From Senegalia massiliensis (GTDB taxonomy: Bacteria; Bacillota; Clostridia; Tissierellales; SIT17): 64,000 bases of DNA. Shown here piece after piece: positions 35,966 through 45,308 of the stretch (position 1 is the first letter of the stretch; every line of letters begins with the position of its first letter). Below the pieces are notes generated by a model. The model searched no databases. It worked only from the letters and a program-made list of their open reading frames with translations, and was not told where the DNA came from. The translations under genes and the position numbers were made by a program. The stretch covers positions 1,521,241-1,585,240 of the forward strand of contig NZ_LR130785.1 in NCBI RefSeq assembly GCF_900626135.1, written 5' to 3'.

Positions 35966-38365
35966 ATGATACAATATGATAAAAAATTTATAAAAGTTTT
36001 AAGTGAAAATAAAGAGGATATAGAAAAAGCATCCCAAGAAATGGATATATCTTTTTTAACTTCAAAAATATTATTTAATAGAGGTCTTAAAAATAAAGAT
36101 GAAATTATTAAATTTTTGAATCCAAAATATAATGATTTTTATGATCCTTTTTTATTAAATGATATGAAAAAAGCTACTGAAAGGATATTAAGCGCTATTG
36201 AAAAAGATGAGAGTATATGGATATTTGGAGACTATGATGTAGATGGAGTAACAAGCACTTCTTTGCTTGTTAATTTTTTCTCTTCTGTTGGAATTGATGT
36301 AAGATATTATATTCCTAATAGACATACAGAAGGATATGGTTTGAATAAATCTGCTATAGAATATATAAAGGAACAAAAAGGCGATTTAATAATAACTGTA
36401 GACTGCGGTATAACTTCTATAGAAGAAGCAAATTTTGCAGATAGTATAGGTATTGATATGATTATAACTGATCATCATACACCTAGTGAAAATTTACCAG
36501 AAGCTATAGCAGTAATTAATCCAAATAGACGTGATAGTAATTATCCTTTTAAAAAATTAGCAGGAGTAGGGGTTGCATTTAAGTTAGTTCAGGCGATAAG
36601 TATGGAATTTAGAATTGAAGTTGATATATCATTGCTTCCTATTGTAGCTATAGGTACTGTGGCAGATATTGTAGATTTAATGGATGAAAATAGACTTATA
36701 GTAAAAAAAGGATTAGAACTTATTAAAGAAAGCTCCAATATAGGTATTCAATCATTGATTGAAGTAACAGGATTAAGGGATAAAGATATTACAAGTGGAC
36801 ATATTGGATTTATAATTGGTCCTAGAATTAATGCAGCAGGAAGAATGGATTCTGCAAATATAGGAGTAGAACTTTTTACTACAAATGATCCCGACTTAGC
36901 TTTAGATATAGCGAAAAGATTAGATGAGGAAAATAAAAAAAGACAATTAGTAGAAAGAGATATTTTAGAGCAAGCTGAAAAAATAATTGTAGACAATAAT
37001 ATGGAAAATGACAATGTAATAGTGCTTTCATCTAAAGGGTGGCATGCTGGAGTTATTGGAATAGTCAGTTCTAGAATAACTGAAAAATATCATAGACCTT
37101 CTGTACTTATATCAATAGATGATGAAGGTATAGGAAAAGCTTCTGCAAGAAGTATTGAACCACTAAATATATATAATGCACTTAAACAATGTGATGATTT
37201 ATTTTTAGGTTTTGGAGGACATAGTCAGGCTGCAGGATTATCAATACAATCTGAAAATATTAATACCTTTAGAAATAATATAAATGAAATTGTAGGAAAT
37301 ATGTTAGATGATGAAGATTTTGTAAAAGAAATTACTGTAGATGCTATTATTGAAGCTGAAGATATTAGTATTAATACAGTAAAAGAGTTAGAAACTCTAG
37401 CTCCATTTGGCATGGGAAATTCTAGTCCTGTATTTTTATTTGAAGATGCCATAGCTAGAGATATTAGAGCTGTAGGAAAAGACAAAACTCATCTAAAACT
37501 ATCTCTATTATATAAAGACATAGATATAGATTCTATTGGTTTTAACTTTGGTTATTTAATAAGTGATATTGAAAACACAGATATTTTAAATATAATTGGA
37601 ACATTAGATATCAATGAATATATGAATAAGAAAAAAGTTCAGATTATGATTAGAGATATTATTTTTAAATCTAAGAATATAGAACAAATAAAAAAAACAT
37701 ACTTTAAAAAAATGCATTTAAACATATCTAAGGGATTAGAAAAATATCCTTCAGGAATTATAAGTAAAAATGATATTGATAAATTTAATTATTTATATAA
37801 GAAAATAATTAAAAGTGAAAAACTTAAGGTATATGTAAATGATATAGAACATCTAAATTTTATAATGACAAAAATAGATAAGTCAGGAAGAGATATATTT
37901 AAAAAAATAGATTTGGTTATTAATCCAACTGATAATGATATAATATATGATGAAAAACCTGCTATTTTATATGATTTACCTATAGATAAAAGTATTTATG
38001 ATAAGATAAAAGATATTCATCCTGATATAGAAATATTGTGTAGTATAAAAGACTTAGAAAAAAATAAAAGTAAAATAAAGAAATGGACACCAAATATAGA
38101 AGAATTAAGATTCATTTATAAAACATTTATTTCTAAAGATGAAATATTTAAATTTCAAATTTATAAATATATTGCTTCATTATCAAAGTATAATTTGAGC
38201 AAAATAAAAATTGAATTAGCATTAATAATATTTAATCAAACTGGTTTATTACAATATAAAAAAATAGATAGTGAAAATTATTATATCAAATTAAATAAAA
38301 CAAATAATAAAATTGATATTAATAGTTCAACATTATTAAAAAATTTAAATGAATATGTTCTATAA
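35966..38365 (+). CDS. recJ: Single-strand-specific exonuclease RecJ
   Basis: 799 residues, close to the Bacillus length. DHH-phosphoesterase motifs: WIFGDYDVDGVTSTSLL (about 76-92), TVDCGITS, ITDHHTPSENLP; then DHHA1 with GRINAAGRMDSA-type sequence (IGPRINAAGRMDSAN) and GFGGHSQAAGLSI. The C-terminal 250 residues are Lys/Ile-rich and poorly conserved. It degrades single strands 5' to 3' in recombination and mismatch repair. Confidence 0.95.
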   Translation: MIQYDKKFIKVLSENKEDIEKASQEMDISFLTSKILFNRGLKNKDEIIKFLNPKYNDFYDPFLLNDMKKATERILSAIEKDESIWIFGDYDVDGVTSTSLLVNFFSSVGIDVRYYIPNRHTEGYGLNKSAIEYIKEQKGDLIITVDCGITSIEEANFADSIGIDMIITDHHTPSENLPEAIAVINPNRRDSNYPFKKLAGVGVAFKLVQAISMEFRIEVDISLLPIVAIGTVADIVDLMDENRLIVKKGLELIKESSNIGIQSLIEVTGLRDKDITSGHIGFIIGPRINAAGRMDSANIGVELFTTNDPDLALDIAKRLDEENKKRQLVERDILEQAEKIIVDNNMENDNVIVLSSKGWHAGVIGIVSSRITEKYHRPSVLISIDDEGIGKASARSIEPLNIYNALKQCDDLFLGFGGHSQAAGLSIQSENINTFRNNINEIVGNMLDDEDFVKEITVDAIIEAEDISINTVKELETLAPFGMGNSSPVFLFEDAIARDIRAVGKDKTHLKLSLLYKDIDIDSIGFNFGYLISDIENTDILNIIGTLDINEYMNKKKVQIMIRDIIFKSKNIEQIKKTYFKKMHLNISKGLEKYPSGIISKNDIDKFNYLYKKIIKSEKLKVYVNDIEHLNFIMTKIDKSGRDIFKKIDLVINPTDNDIIYDEKPAILYDLPIDKSIYDKIKDIHPDIEILCSIKDLEKNKSKIKKWTPNIEELRFIYKTFISKDEIFKFQIYKYIASLSKYNLSKIKIELALIIFNQTGLLQYKKIDSENYYIKLNKTNNKIDINSSTLLKNLNEYVL

Positions 38366-38385
38366 ATTTAAAGGAGGAGCACAAA

Positions 38386-38898
38386 GTGAATTTAAAAGAT
38401 AAAATTAGAAATATTGAAGGATTTCCTAAGGAAGGAATTGGTTTTAAAGATATAACAACAGTATTAAAAGATAAAGATGCATTTAAATATTCTATAGATG
38501 AATTAAAAAAAATGTCTTCTGAAGTAGAATTTGATACTATACTAGGTCCAGAAGCAAGAGGATTTTTAGTAGGAGCACCACTTGCATATGCAACAAATAA
38601 AGCTTTTGTACCTGTTAGAAAACCTGGTAAATTACCTGCTGAAACAATAAGTTATGAATATGATTTAGAATATGGGACTGATAAATTAGAAATACATAAA
38701 GATGCTATAAATAAAGGTGATAAGGTAATAATAGTTGATGACCTTTTAGCTACAGGTGGTACAGTACTATCAACCATTAAAATGGTAGAAAAGTTAGGTG
38801 GAGAAGTTGTAGGAATATACTTTTTAATGGAATTAACATTCTTAAATGGCAGGAAACATTTAGAAGGATATAATGTGAAGTCAATAATTGAGTATTAA
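38386..38898 (+). CDS. apt: Adenine phosphoribosyltransferase
   Basis: 170 residues. FPKEGIGFKDITTVL near the start, LGPEARGFLVGAPLAYA, RKPGKLPAETISYEYDLEYG and the PRPP loop VIIVDDLLATGGT. Salvages adenine to AMP. GTG start behind AAGGAGGAG. Lies between recJ and relA as in Bacillus; it ends in a hairpin at the stop codon. Confidence 0.97.
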   Translation: MNLKDKIRNIEGFPKEGIGFKDITTVLKDKDAFKYSIDELKKMSSEVEFDTILGPEARGFLVGAPLAYATNKAFVPVRKPGKLPAETISYEYDLEYGTDKLEIHKDAINKGDKVIIVDDLLATGGTVLSTIKMVEKLGGEVVGIYFLMELTFLNGRKHLEGYNVKSIIEY

Positions 38899-38918
38899 TG
38901 CACATATGTGCATTTTTT
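38897..38918 (+). terminator. Terminator after apt
   Basis: AATGCACAT and ATGTGCATT, a perfect 18-base palindrome followed by TTTT; overlaps the apt stop. Confidence 0.85.
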
Positions 38919-38940
38919 CTTTAATACATATAACAATCAC

Positions 38941-38969
38941 TTTTTAGATATGATTTGCTGTGTTATACT
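38941..38969 (+). promoter_or_regulatory. Promoter of relA
   Basis: TATACT at 38964-38969 with TG extension at 38961-38962; weak TTTTTA at -35, spacer 17. About 39 bases upstream of relA. Confidence 0.5.
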
Positions 38970-39007
38970 ATTAATATTATAAAAACAATATAAAGTGGGT
39001 GGGTTAA

Positions 39008-41164
39008 TTGTCAATAGAAAGATTAATTGAAAAAATAAAACAATATAACCCTCAAGCAGATATAGAAAAAGTAAGGAAGGCTTATAATTTTGCTAAATCA
39101 GCTCATGAGGGTCAGCTGAGAAATTCAGGTGAAGATTTTATAATTCACCCTGTTAATGTTGCAATGATATTAGCAGATATAAATATGGACGTTAGCACTA
39201 TAATAGCTGGTCTATTACATGATGTCATTGAAGATACTGAAAATAGCTATGATTTGGTTGAAGAAGAATTTGGAGAAGAAGTAGCAAATTTAGTAGATGG
39301 AGTAACTAAATTAAAAAAAATTCAATATAAAACCAAAGAAGAGAGAAAAGCAGAAAACCTAAGAAAAATGGTTGTAGCAATGGCAAAGGATATTAGAGTT
39401 ATTATTATTAAACTAACTGATAGACTTCATAATATGCGAACTTTAGAGTATATGTCTGATGAAAAGAAGAAAGAAAAAGCTCTTGAAACATTAGAGATTT
39501 ATGCTCCTATAGCTAATAGACTAGGTATTTTTAGAATTAAATGGGAACTTGAGGATCTTTCACTTAGATATATAGATCCTGAAGGATATTATGACTTAGT
39601 TGATAAGGTTTCCAAGAAGCGTAAAGAAAGAGAAGAATATATTAATAAAGTTATAAATAAATTAGATAATAAATTAGAGGAAGTAGATATAGAATCTGAA
39701 ATAAGTGGTAGACCAAAACATTTTTATAGTATTTATAGAAAGATGGTTTATCAAAATAAAACCTTTGAGCAAATATTTGATTTAACAGCAATAAGAGTGA
39801 TTGTTAATTCTATCAAAGATTGTTATGGTGTACTTGGTATTGTTCATACAATGTGGAAACCTATACCAGGGAGATTTAAAGATTATATAGCTATGCCAAA
39901 ACCAAACATGTATCAATCACTTCATACTACACTTATAGGTCCAAGTGGAGAAATATTTGAAATTCAAATAAGAACATGGGATATGCATAGAACAGCTGAA
40001 TATGGTATAGCAGCACATTGGAAGTATAAAGAAGGAAACAAAGATGAAAATAATTTCGATAAAAAGCTTTCTTGGTTAAGACAAATGATGGAGTGGCAAA
40101 AAGAAACTAAAGATCCAAAAGAGTTTATGGAATCTTTAAAAATAGATCTTTTTACAAATGAAGTATTTGTATTCACCCCTAAAGGTGATGTTATAAATTT
40201 ACCTGCAGGAAGTACACCTATAGATTTTGCATATAGAGTTCATACTGCAGTTGGTAATAAATGTGTAGGAGCAAAAGTTGATGGAAGAATAGTTCCCCTT
40301 GATTATAAACTTAAAAATGGAAATATTATTACAGTACTTACTTCCCCAAATAGTAATGGGCCAAGTAGAGACTGGTTAAAAATTGTTAAAAGTTCCCAAG
40401 CTAAGAGCAAAATAAAACAATGGTTTAAGAAAGAAGAAAAATCTGACAATATAATAAAAGGTAGAGATAAGCTTGAAAAGGAAGTAAAAAGAGAAGGTTA
40501 TAAACTTACAGAAATATTAAAAGATGAATGGTTAGAAAAAGTAGCTGAAAAATTAAGTTTTAATAAAATTGATGATTTATATGCAGCATTAGGATTTGGA
40601 AGTATAACACTTGCACAAATTACAACTAAATTAAAGGAATATCATAAAGAACATTATAAACAAGATGAGGAACCTGTAAAAGTTCATAATCAGGTTAAAT
40701 CTAAAAGAAAAAGAAAACAAAATCAAGGGATAAATATAAGTGGTATAGATAATGTAAAAGTAAGGTTTGCAAAATGCTGTAACCCTGTTCCAGGTGATGA
40801 TATAAAGGGTTATATAACTAGAGGAAGAGGAGTATCTGTTCATAGAAGTGATTGTCCTAATATTTTAGATTTAGGAAAAGATCAAAGGTTTATACATGTA
40901 GAGTGGGCTCAGGAAGATAAGACATCTTATCAAGCTGAAATACAAGTAAAAGGAACAGATAGACCAGGGTTGTTGTCAGAAATAACGATTTTATTATCAG
41001 AAGCTAATTTATTTGTATCTTCTTTAAATGCTAGAACAAACAAAGAAAAATTAGCTATTATTAATTTGACCCTTGAAATAAAAGATATTAATCAATTAAA
41101 TAATTTGATGAAAAGATTAAAAAGAATTCGTGGAGTATTAGATGTATATAGAGTAACTAGTTAG
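39008..41164 (+). CDS. relA: Bifunctional (p)ppGpp synthetase/hydrolase
   Basis: 718 residues, Rel family. HD hydrolase domain with SAHEGQLRNSGEDFIIHP (32-49) and HDVIEDT from 71, so hydrolase residues are kept; synthetase domain with IYRKM and MPKPNMYQSLHTT; TGS domain EVFVFTPKGDVINLPAGSTP; zinc-finger CCNPVPGDDIKGYITRGRG; C-terminal ACT. Controls the stringent response. TTG start behind GTGGGTGGG. Heads a group relA-dtd-MBL-hemZ. Confidence 0.97.
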   Translation: MSIERLIEKIKQYNPQADIEKVRKAYNFAKSAHEGQLRNSGEDFIIHPVNVAMILADINMDVSTIIAGLLHDVIEDTENSYDLVEEEFGEEVANLVDGVTKLKKIQYKTKEERKAENLRKMVVAMAKDIRVIIIKLTDRLHNMRTLEYMSDEKKKEKALETLEIYAPIANRLGIFRIKWELEDLSLRYIDPEGYYDLVDKVSKKRKEREEYINKVINKLDNKLEEVDIESEISGRPKHFYSIYRKMVYQNKTFEQIFDLTAIRVIVNSIKDCYGVLGIVHTMWKPIPGRFKDYIAMPKPNMYQSLHTTLIGPSGEIFEIQIRTWDMHRTAEYGIAAHWKYKEGNKDENNFDKKLSWLRQMMEWQKETKDPKEFMESLKIDLFTNEVFVFTPKGDVINLPAGSTPIDFAYRVHTAVGNKCVGAKVDGRIVPLDYKLKNGNIITVLTSPNSNGPSRDWLKIVKSSQAKSKIKQWFKKEEKSDNIIKGRDKLEKEVKREGYKLTEILKDEWLEKVAEKLSFNKIDDLYAALGFGSITLAQITTKLKEYHKEHYKQDEEPVKVHNQVKSKRKRKQNQGINISGIDNVKVRFAKCCNPVPGDDIKGYITRGRGVSVHRSDCPNILDLGKDQRFIHVEWAQEDKTSYQAEIQVKGTDRPGLLSEITILLSEANLFVSSLNARTNKEKLAIINLTLEIKDINQLNNLMKRLKRIRGVLDVYRVTS

Positions 41165-41175
41165 AGGTGAGAAGA

Positions 41176-41625
41176 ATGCGTGCTGTTGTTCAAAGAGTAA
41201 ATTCTGCTTTAGTTGAAATAGGTGGAAAAAAAGAATCTGAAATTAAAAAAGGATTATTAGTACTTTTAGGAATCAGTGAAGAAGATGATGAAAAGGATAT
41301 AAAATATTTAGTTGAAAAACTTGTAAATTTAAGAATCTTTGAAGATGATTATGAAAAAATGAATTTATCACTTTTAGATATTAAAGGAGAATTACTTATA
41401 GTATCTCAATTTACATTATATGGTGATTGTAGAAAAGGAAGACGTCCGAATTTTATGAAGGCAGCTAAACCTTCTATTGCAGAAGATTTATATGAAAAGT
41501 TTATAGATATTTGTTTAGAATATAATATTAAAGTTGGTTCAGGTAAATTTGGAGAAGATATGCAGGTGAAATTAACTAATGATGGTCCAGTTACAATATT
41601 ATTGGACAGTAAAAAGAACTTTTAG
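41176..41625 (+). CDS. dtd: D-aminoacyl-tRNA deacylase
   Basis: 149 residues from ATG 41176 after GAGGTGAG (41165-41171). MRAVVQRVNSALVEIGG opens the protein; the active-site motifs SQFTLYGDCRKGRRPNF and NDGPVTIL are intact. It removes D-amino acids and Gly mis-attached to tRNA. 11 bases after relA, as in Bacillus. Confidence 0.97.
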   Translation: MRAVVQRVNSALVEIGGKKESEIKKGLLVLLGISEEDDEKDIKYLVEKLVNLRIFEDDYEKMNLSLLDIKGELLIVSQFTLYGDCRKGRRPNFMKAAKPSIAEDLYEKFIDICLEYNIKVGSGKFGEDMQVKLTNDGPVTILLDSKKNF

Positions 41626-41639
41626 AAAGGAAGAATATC

Positions 41640-42266
41640 ATGATAGTAGAAAATTTATCAAATGGGGTTTATGGTGGAAACTGTTATATAATTTCATCAG
41701 ATGATAATAGTGAAGGTATTGTTATTGACCCAGCAGATAATACAAACGAAATAATTGATTTTATAGAACAACATAATATAAAAATTAAATATATAGTATT
41801 AACTCATGGCCATGGAGATCATATTGGTGGTATAGAGGATTTAAAAGAAAAGACTAATGCAAAAATATTAATCCATAAAGAAGACAGAGAAATGTTAATG
41901 AATAAAGAATTAAATTTATCTTCCCAAATGCCAATGGTGACTACAGAGATAGAGCCAGACGGAGTGCTAGAAGATGGACAAATAATAGATTTTGGAGAAC
42001 TTAAGGCTGAAATAATTCATACTCCAGGTCATACTAAAGGATGTATATCAATAAAAATAGGTAATAATATTTTTACAGGAGACACTTTATTTAAGGGTTC
42101 TATAGGTAGAACAGATTTATATGGTGGTTCTTATGATGATATAATAAAATCAATAGAAAATAAACTTATGATATATGATGATGAAGTAACAATATATCCA
42201 GGTCACGGTGGTAGTAGTACCATAGGTTATGAAAGAAAAGTAAATCCATTTTTAAATAAAGGTTAG
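41640..42266 (+). CDS. Metallo-beta-lactamase-fold hydrolase, glyoxalase II-like
   Basis: 208 residues. Metal motif THGHGDHIGG (about 57-66), HTPGHTKGCISI (about 123-134), FTGDTLFKGSIGRTDLYGG, and YPGHGGSSTIGYER. This is the short YqgX/GloC type. Likely hydrolyses a thioester such as lactoylglutathione or a bacillithiol analogue; the substrate is inference. AGAAAGGAAG precedes the ATG. Confidence 0.92.
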   Translation: MIVENLSNGVYGGNCYIISSDDNSEGIVIDPADNTNEIIDFIEQHNIKIKYIVLTHGHGDHIGGIEDLKEKTNAKILIHKEDREMLMNKELNLSSQMPMVTTEIEPDGVLEDGQIIDFGELKAEIIHTPGHTKGCISIKIGNNIFTGDTLFKGSIGRTDLYGGSYDDIIKSIENKLMIYDDEVTIYPGHGGSSTIGYERKVNPFLNKG

Positions 42267-42276
42267 TGAAAATAAA

Positions 42277-43755
42277 ATGGTAAATATTTATTTAAAGAAT
42301 TATAATAAAAAACACGATATCTACGAATTAGTAAAGGTACTTATGGAAACAAATAATATAAATTTTATAGATAACATGAATTTATATATTAAAGACTATT
42401 TGATAATTATTATAGTTAAAAGTAATTCAGTAAATGTTGGTATTTATTTAGATAAAAAGTTAATTAGCAAAAATAAAATAAAAAGTATAGATAAAATAAA
42501 TATTAAAAAACCATTTGATAAAAAGATTAATATAGCAATAAAAAAGTGTGTTTATAAAGCTGTTATGAATATTAAAGATATAAATACATCATGGGGGATA
42601 TTAACTGGAATAAGACCTTCCAAAATTGTACATGATTTAAAGGAAAAAAATGTAGATGAAAATGAAATATTTAATATTTTAACAGAAGAATATTTAATAG
42701 ATATAAAAAAAGCAAATCTTCTTTTAAAAATTAGAGATATACAAGAAAAATATGTATATCCTTTAAACAAAGAACATTACAGTTTATATATAAGTATACC
42801 ATTTTGTCCTAGTAGATGTATATATTGTTCTTTTCCTTCTTATTCAATAAAAAAATGGAAGTTACTAGTTGATGATTATACTAATTCATTAATTGAAGAA
42901 ATAAAACAAATGGCTATATTTATGAAAGATAAGACATTAAAAACTATTTATATTGGAGGAGGAACACCTACTTCTATACCTGTAGAAAATTTAGAAAAAA
43001 TAATTAAAGCTGTATATGAGTATTTTGACACTCAAAATACAATAGAATTTACAGTGGAAGCTGGTAGGGTAGATACTATCAATAAGAAAGTTTTAGAAAT
43101 GTTAAAGGAAAATAGAATAGATAGAATTAGTATAAATCCACAGACAATGAATAATAAAACTTTAAAACTAATGAATAGACATCATACTAAAGCTGATATT
43201 GAAGAAATATTTAAATTAGCAAAAAGTATGAAGTTTAATTCTATAAACATGGATGTAATCATAGGATTACCTGGAGAAAATTTAAATGATATCAAAAATA
43301 CTATGGAAATAATAAAAGAGTTAGATCCAGATAATTTAACTGTTCATACTTTAACTATAAAAAAGTCTTCAAAGTTAAATAAAGATTTAGACGAATATGA
43401 TATTATAAAAGAAGGAAGTCTATATGATATGTTAAATGAAACAGTTGCATATTCAAAGGAAATGAATATGAAGCCTTATTATATGTATAGACAAAAACAA
43501 ATATTAGGTAATTTTGAAAATGTGGGATATGCAAAAAAATATAAAGAGTGTATATACAATATTTCTATGATGGAAGAAAAACAAACTATTATTGGATTAG
43601 GTGCTGGAGCTGTATCTAAGGTATTTTATCCAAGTTCAAATAAAATAATTCGAGTACCTAATGTAGTAAATTTAAATGATTATATAAATAGAATAGATGA
43701 TATGATAGAAAGAAAAGTATCAGCTGTAAATAAAATGTTGACAGAAGAAGAATAA
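42277..43755 (+). CDS. hemZ: Coproporphyrinogen dehydrogenase-like radical SAM protein HemZ
   Basis: 492 residues, the usual HemZ length. An N-terminal region of about 170 residues has GILTGIRPSKIVH; the radical SAM motif is CPSRCIYCSFPSY (about 185-197), followed by YIGGGTPTSIP, VEAGRVDT and RISINPQTMN. Members are annotated as oxygen-independent coproporphyrinogen dehydrogenases, yet they lack direct proof and are found in organisms without heme; no other heme gene is here. The end of the gene contains a -35 box for the hisS leader. Confidence 0.9.
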   Translation: MVNIYLKNYNKKHDIYELVKVLMETNNINFIDNMNLYIKDYLIIIIVKSNSVNVGIYLDKKLISKNKIKSIDKINIKKPFDKKINIAIKKCVYKAVMNIKDINTSWGILTGIRPSKIVHDLKEKNVDENEIFNILTEEYLIDIKKANLLLKIRDIQEKYVYPLNKEHYSLYISIPFCPSRCIYCSFPSYSIKKWKLLVDDYTNSLIEEIKQMAIFMKDKTLKTIYIGGGTPTSIPVENLEKIIKAVYEYFDTQNTIEFTVEAGRVDTINKKVLEMLKENRIDRISINPQTMNNKTLKLMNRHHTKADIEEIFKLAKSMKFNSINMDVIIGLPGENLNDIKNTMEIIKELDPDNLTVHTLTIKKSSKLNKDLDEYDIIKEGSLYDMLNETVAYSKEMNMKPYYMYRQKQILGNFENVGYAKKYKECIYNISMMEEKQTIIGLGAGAVSKVFYPSSNKIIRVPNVVNLNDYINRIDDMIERKVSAVNKMLTEEE

Positions 43756-43766
43756 TCATTTATAAT
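43738..43766 (+). promoter_or_regulatory. Consensus sigma A promoter for the hisS-aspS operon
   Basis: TTGACA (43738-43743), exactly 17 bases, TATAAT (43761-43766): a full 12 of 12 match. The -35 box and part of the spacer are in the final codons of hemZ. Transcription should start near 43773, just ahead of the T-box stem I. Confidence 0.88.
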
Positions 43767-43781
43767 AGTTACAATATAAAC

Positions 43782-44010
43782 ATACGGTGAAGAGGCAGAG
43801 TAGTTAGTTTTATCATTTATAGAGAGCTAATGGTTGGTGAAAATTAGTATTGATAACTTATGAAGACACCTCAGAGTAAATAATTTGAATTTTAGTAGAA
43901 TTATTCGTATATCTGCGTTAAAGATTATAAGTGGGTTATATACCAATTTGGGTGGCACCACGGGAACTTCAAACTCTCGTCCCTTGTCTATAGGGATAGG
44001 GTTTTTTTTA
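43782..44010 (+). ncRNA. T-box riboswitch leader of hisS-aspS
   Basis: Canonical T-box sequence TTTGGGTGGCACCACGGGA at 43947-43965. Stem I runs from about GAGG at 43792-43795 to CCTC at 43869-43872 with AGTA (43799-43802) opposite GAA (43862-43864) as in the specifier-loop E motif, and an apical loop GGTTGGTGAAA closed by CTAAT/ATTAG. The specifier stretch is GACAC (43865-43869), holding GAC (Asp) and CAC (His) in overlapping frames. A terminator-like stem with a run of eight T follows at about 43978-44010. Uncharged tRNA should favour the antiterminator and switch on hisS-aspS. Confidence 0.93.
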
Positions 44011-44038
44011 TTATTCAAATTAAATAGGAGGGTTAAAT

Positions 44039-45304
44039 ATGTTAACAAGAGCACCAAGAGGAACTAAAGATGTATTACCTAATGAGTCTTATAAATGGCA
44101 ATATCTAGAAAAAATATTTAGGGAGATTTGTAATAGTTTTGGTTATAAAGAAATAAGAACTCCTACTTTTGAACATACTGAATTATTTGAAAGAGGCGTA
44201 GGAGAAACTACAGATGTAGTACAAAAGGAAATGTATACTTTTCTAGATAAAGGTGATAGGAGTATAACATTAAAAGCTGAAGGAACTGCTCCAGCTGCAA
44301 GATTATATGTAGAAAATAAACTTTATGCTGATGCACAGCCTATAAAAACTTTTTATATAACACCTATATTTAGGTATGAAAGACCACAAAAAGGAAGACT
44401 TAGGGAACATCATCAATTTGGTGTAGAAGTATATGGTAGTGAGAATCCTTCAATAGATGCTGAAGTAATTAGTATTTTAGATAATTTATATAAAAGACTT
44501 GAAATTCAAGGTATAGAATTACAAATTAATAGTATAGGTTGTTCCAAGTGTAGACCTAATTATGATAAAGCTTTAAAGGAATATTTAAGTGAAAGATTAG
44601 ATAAATTATGTGAAACATGTAATTCAAGATTTGATACAAATCCTATGAGAATATTGGATTGCAAAAATGATAATTGTCAAATGGAATTAAAAGAAGCTCC
44701 AACTATGTTAGATTATTTATGTGATGAATGTAGTGAACATTTTGATGGAGTAAAAAATTATTTAGATAATTTAGAAGTTGAATATATTGTGAACCCAAGA
44801 ATTGTTAGAGGATTAGATTATTATACAAAAACAGCATTTGAATTTATATCTTCTGAGATTGGTGCTAAAAGCACAGTATGTGGTGGAGGTAGATATGATG
44901 GTCTAGTTGAACAAATAGGAGGACCAAGTACACCTGCTATAGGATTTGGAATGGGTATAGAGAGATTAATTCTTACTTTAGAAAATAATAATATAGAAAT
45001 ACCAAAAGAAGATGATTTAGATATATTTATAGTTACAATGGGTGATAAAGCGAAATCACTTGCTATGAAAATAGTAAAAGATCTAAGGACTCTTGGAATA
45101 TCTTCAGATTTAGATCACTTAGATAGAAGTGTAAAAGCTCAATTCAAATATTCCAACAAGTTAAATTCTACTTATACAATAGTTATAGGAGACAATGAGA
45201 TAGAAAATAAAAGTATTAAAATAAAAAATATGAAAACAGGAGATCAAGAAGATCTTAGCTTAGAAAATGTTGTAGAGTCTATAGAAGAAAGACTTAGGAG
45301 GTAA
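44039..45304 (+). CDS. hisS: Histidine-tRNA ligase
   Basis: 421 residues, class II synthetase: RAPRGTKDVLPNE at the start, motif 2 FRYERPQKGRLREHHQFGVE, histidine-A motif RGLDYYTKTAFEF, and motif 3 GFGMGIERL. A middle insertion has Cys pairs (CSKCRPNY, CETCN, CKNDNCQ, CDECSEH) that could bind zinc, as in other clostridial HisRS. Start ATG behind GGAGGG. Its last codons AGG AGG TAA are the ribosome site for aspS. Confidence 0.97.
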   Translation: MLTRAPRGTKDVLPNESYKWQYLEKIFREICNSFGYKEIRTPTFEHTELFERGVGETTDVVQKEMYTFLDKGDRSITLKAEGTAPAARLYVENKLYADAQPIKTFYITPIFRYERPQKGRLREHHQFGVEVYGSENPSIDAEVISILDNLYKRLEIQGIELQINSIGCSKCRPNYDKALKEYLSERLDKLCETCNSRFDTNPMRILDCKNDNCQMELKEAPTMLDYLCDECSEHFDGVKNYLDNLEVEYIVNPRIVRGLDYYTKTAFEFISSEIGAKSTVCGGGRYDGLVEQIGGPSTPAIGFGMGIERLILTLENNNIEIPKEDDLDIFIVTMGDKAKSLAMKIVKDLRTLGISSDLDHLDRSVKAQFKYSNKLNSTYTIVIGDNEIENKSIKIKNMKTGDQEDLSLENVVESIEERLRR

Positions 45305-45308
45305 TTAT

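Noticed and set aside
36188-37485. Several minus-strand frames opposite recJ
   Set aside because: All lie within RecJ motifs and have no ribosome sites; shadow frames of AT-rich coding DNA.
43827-44067. Short open frames on both strands in the hisS leader
   Set aside because: They overlay the T-box stem I, T-box motif and terminator, and have no ribosome site or coding character.
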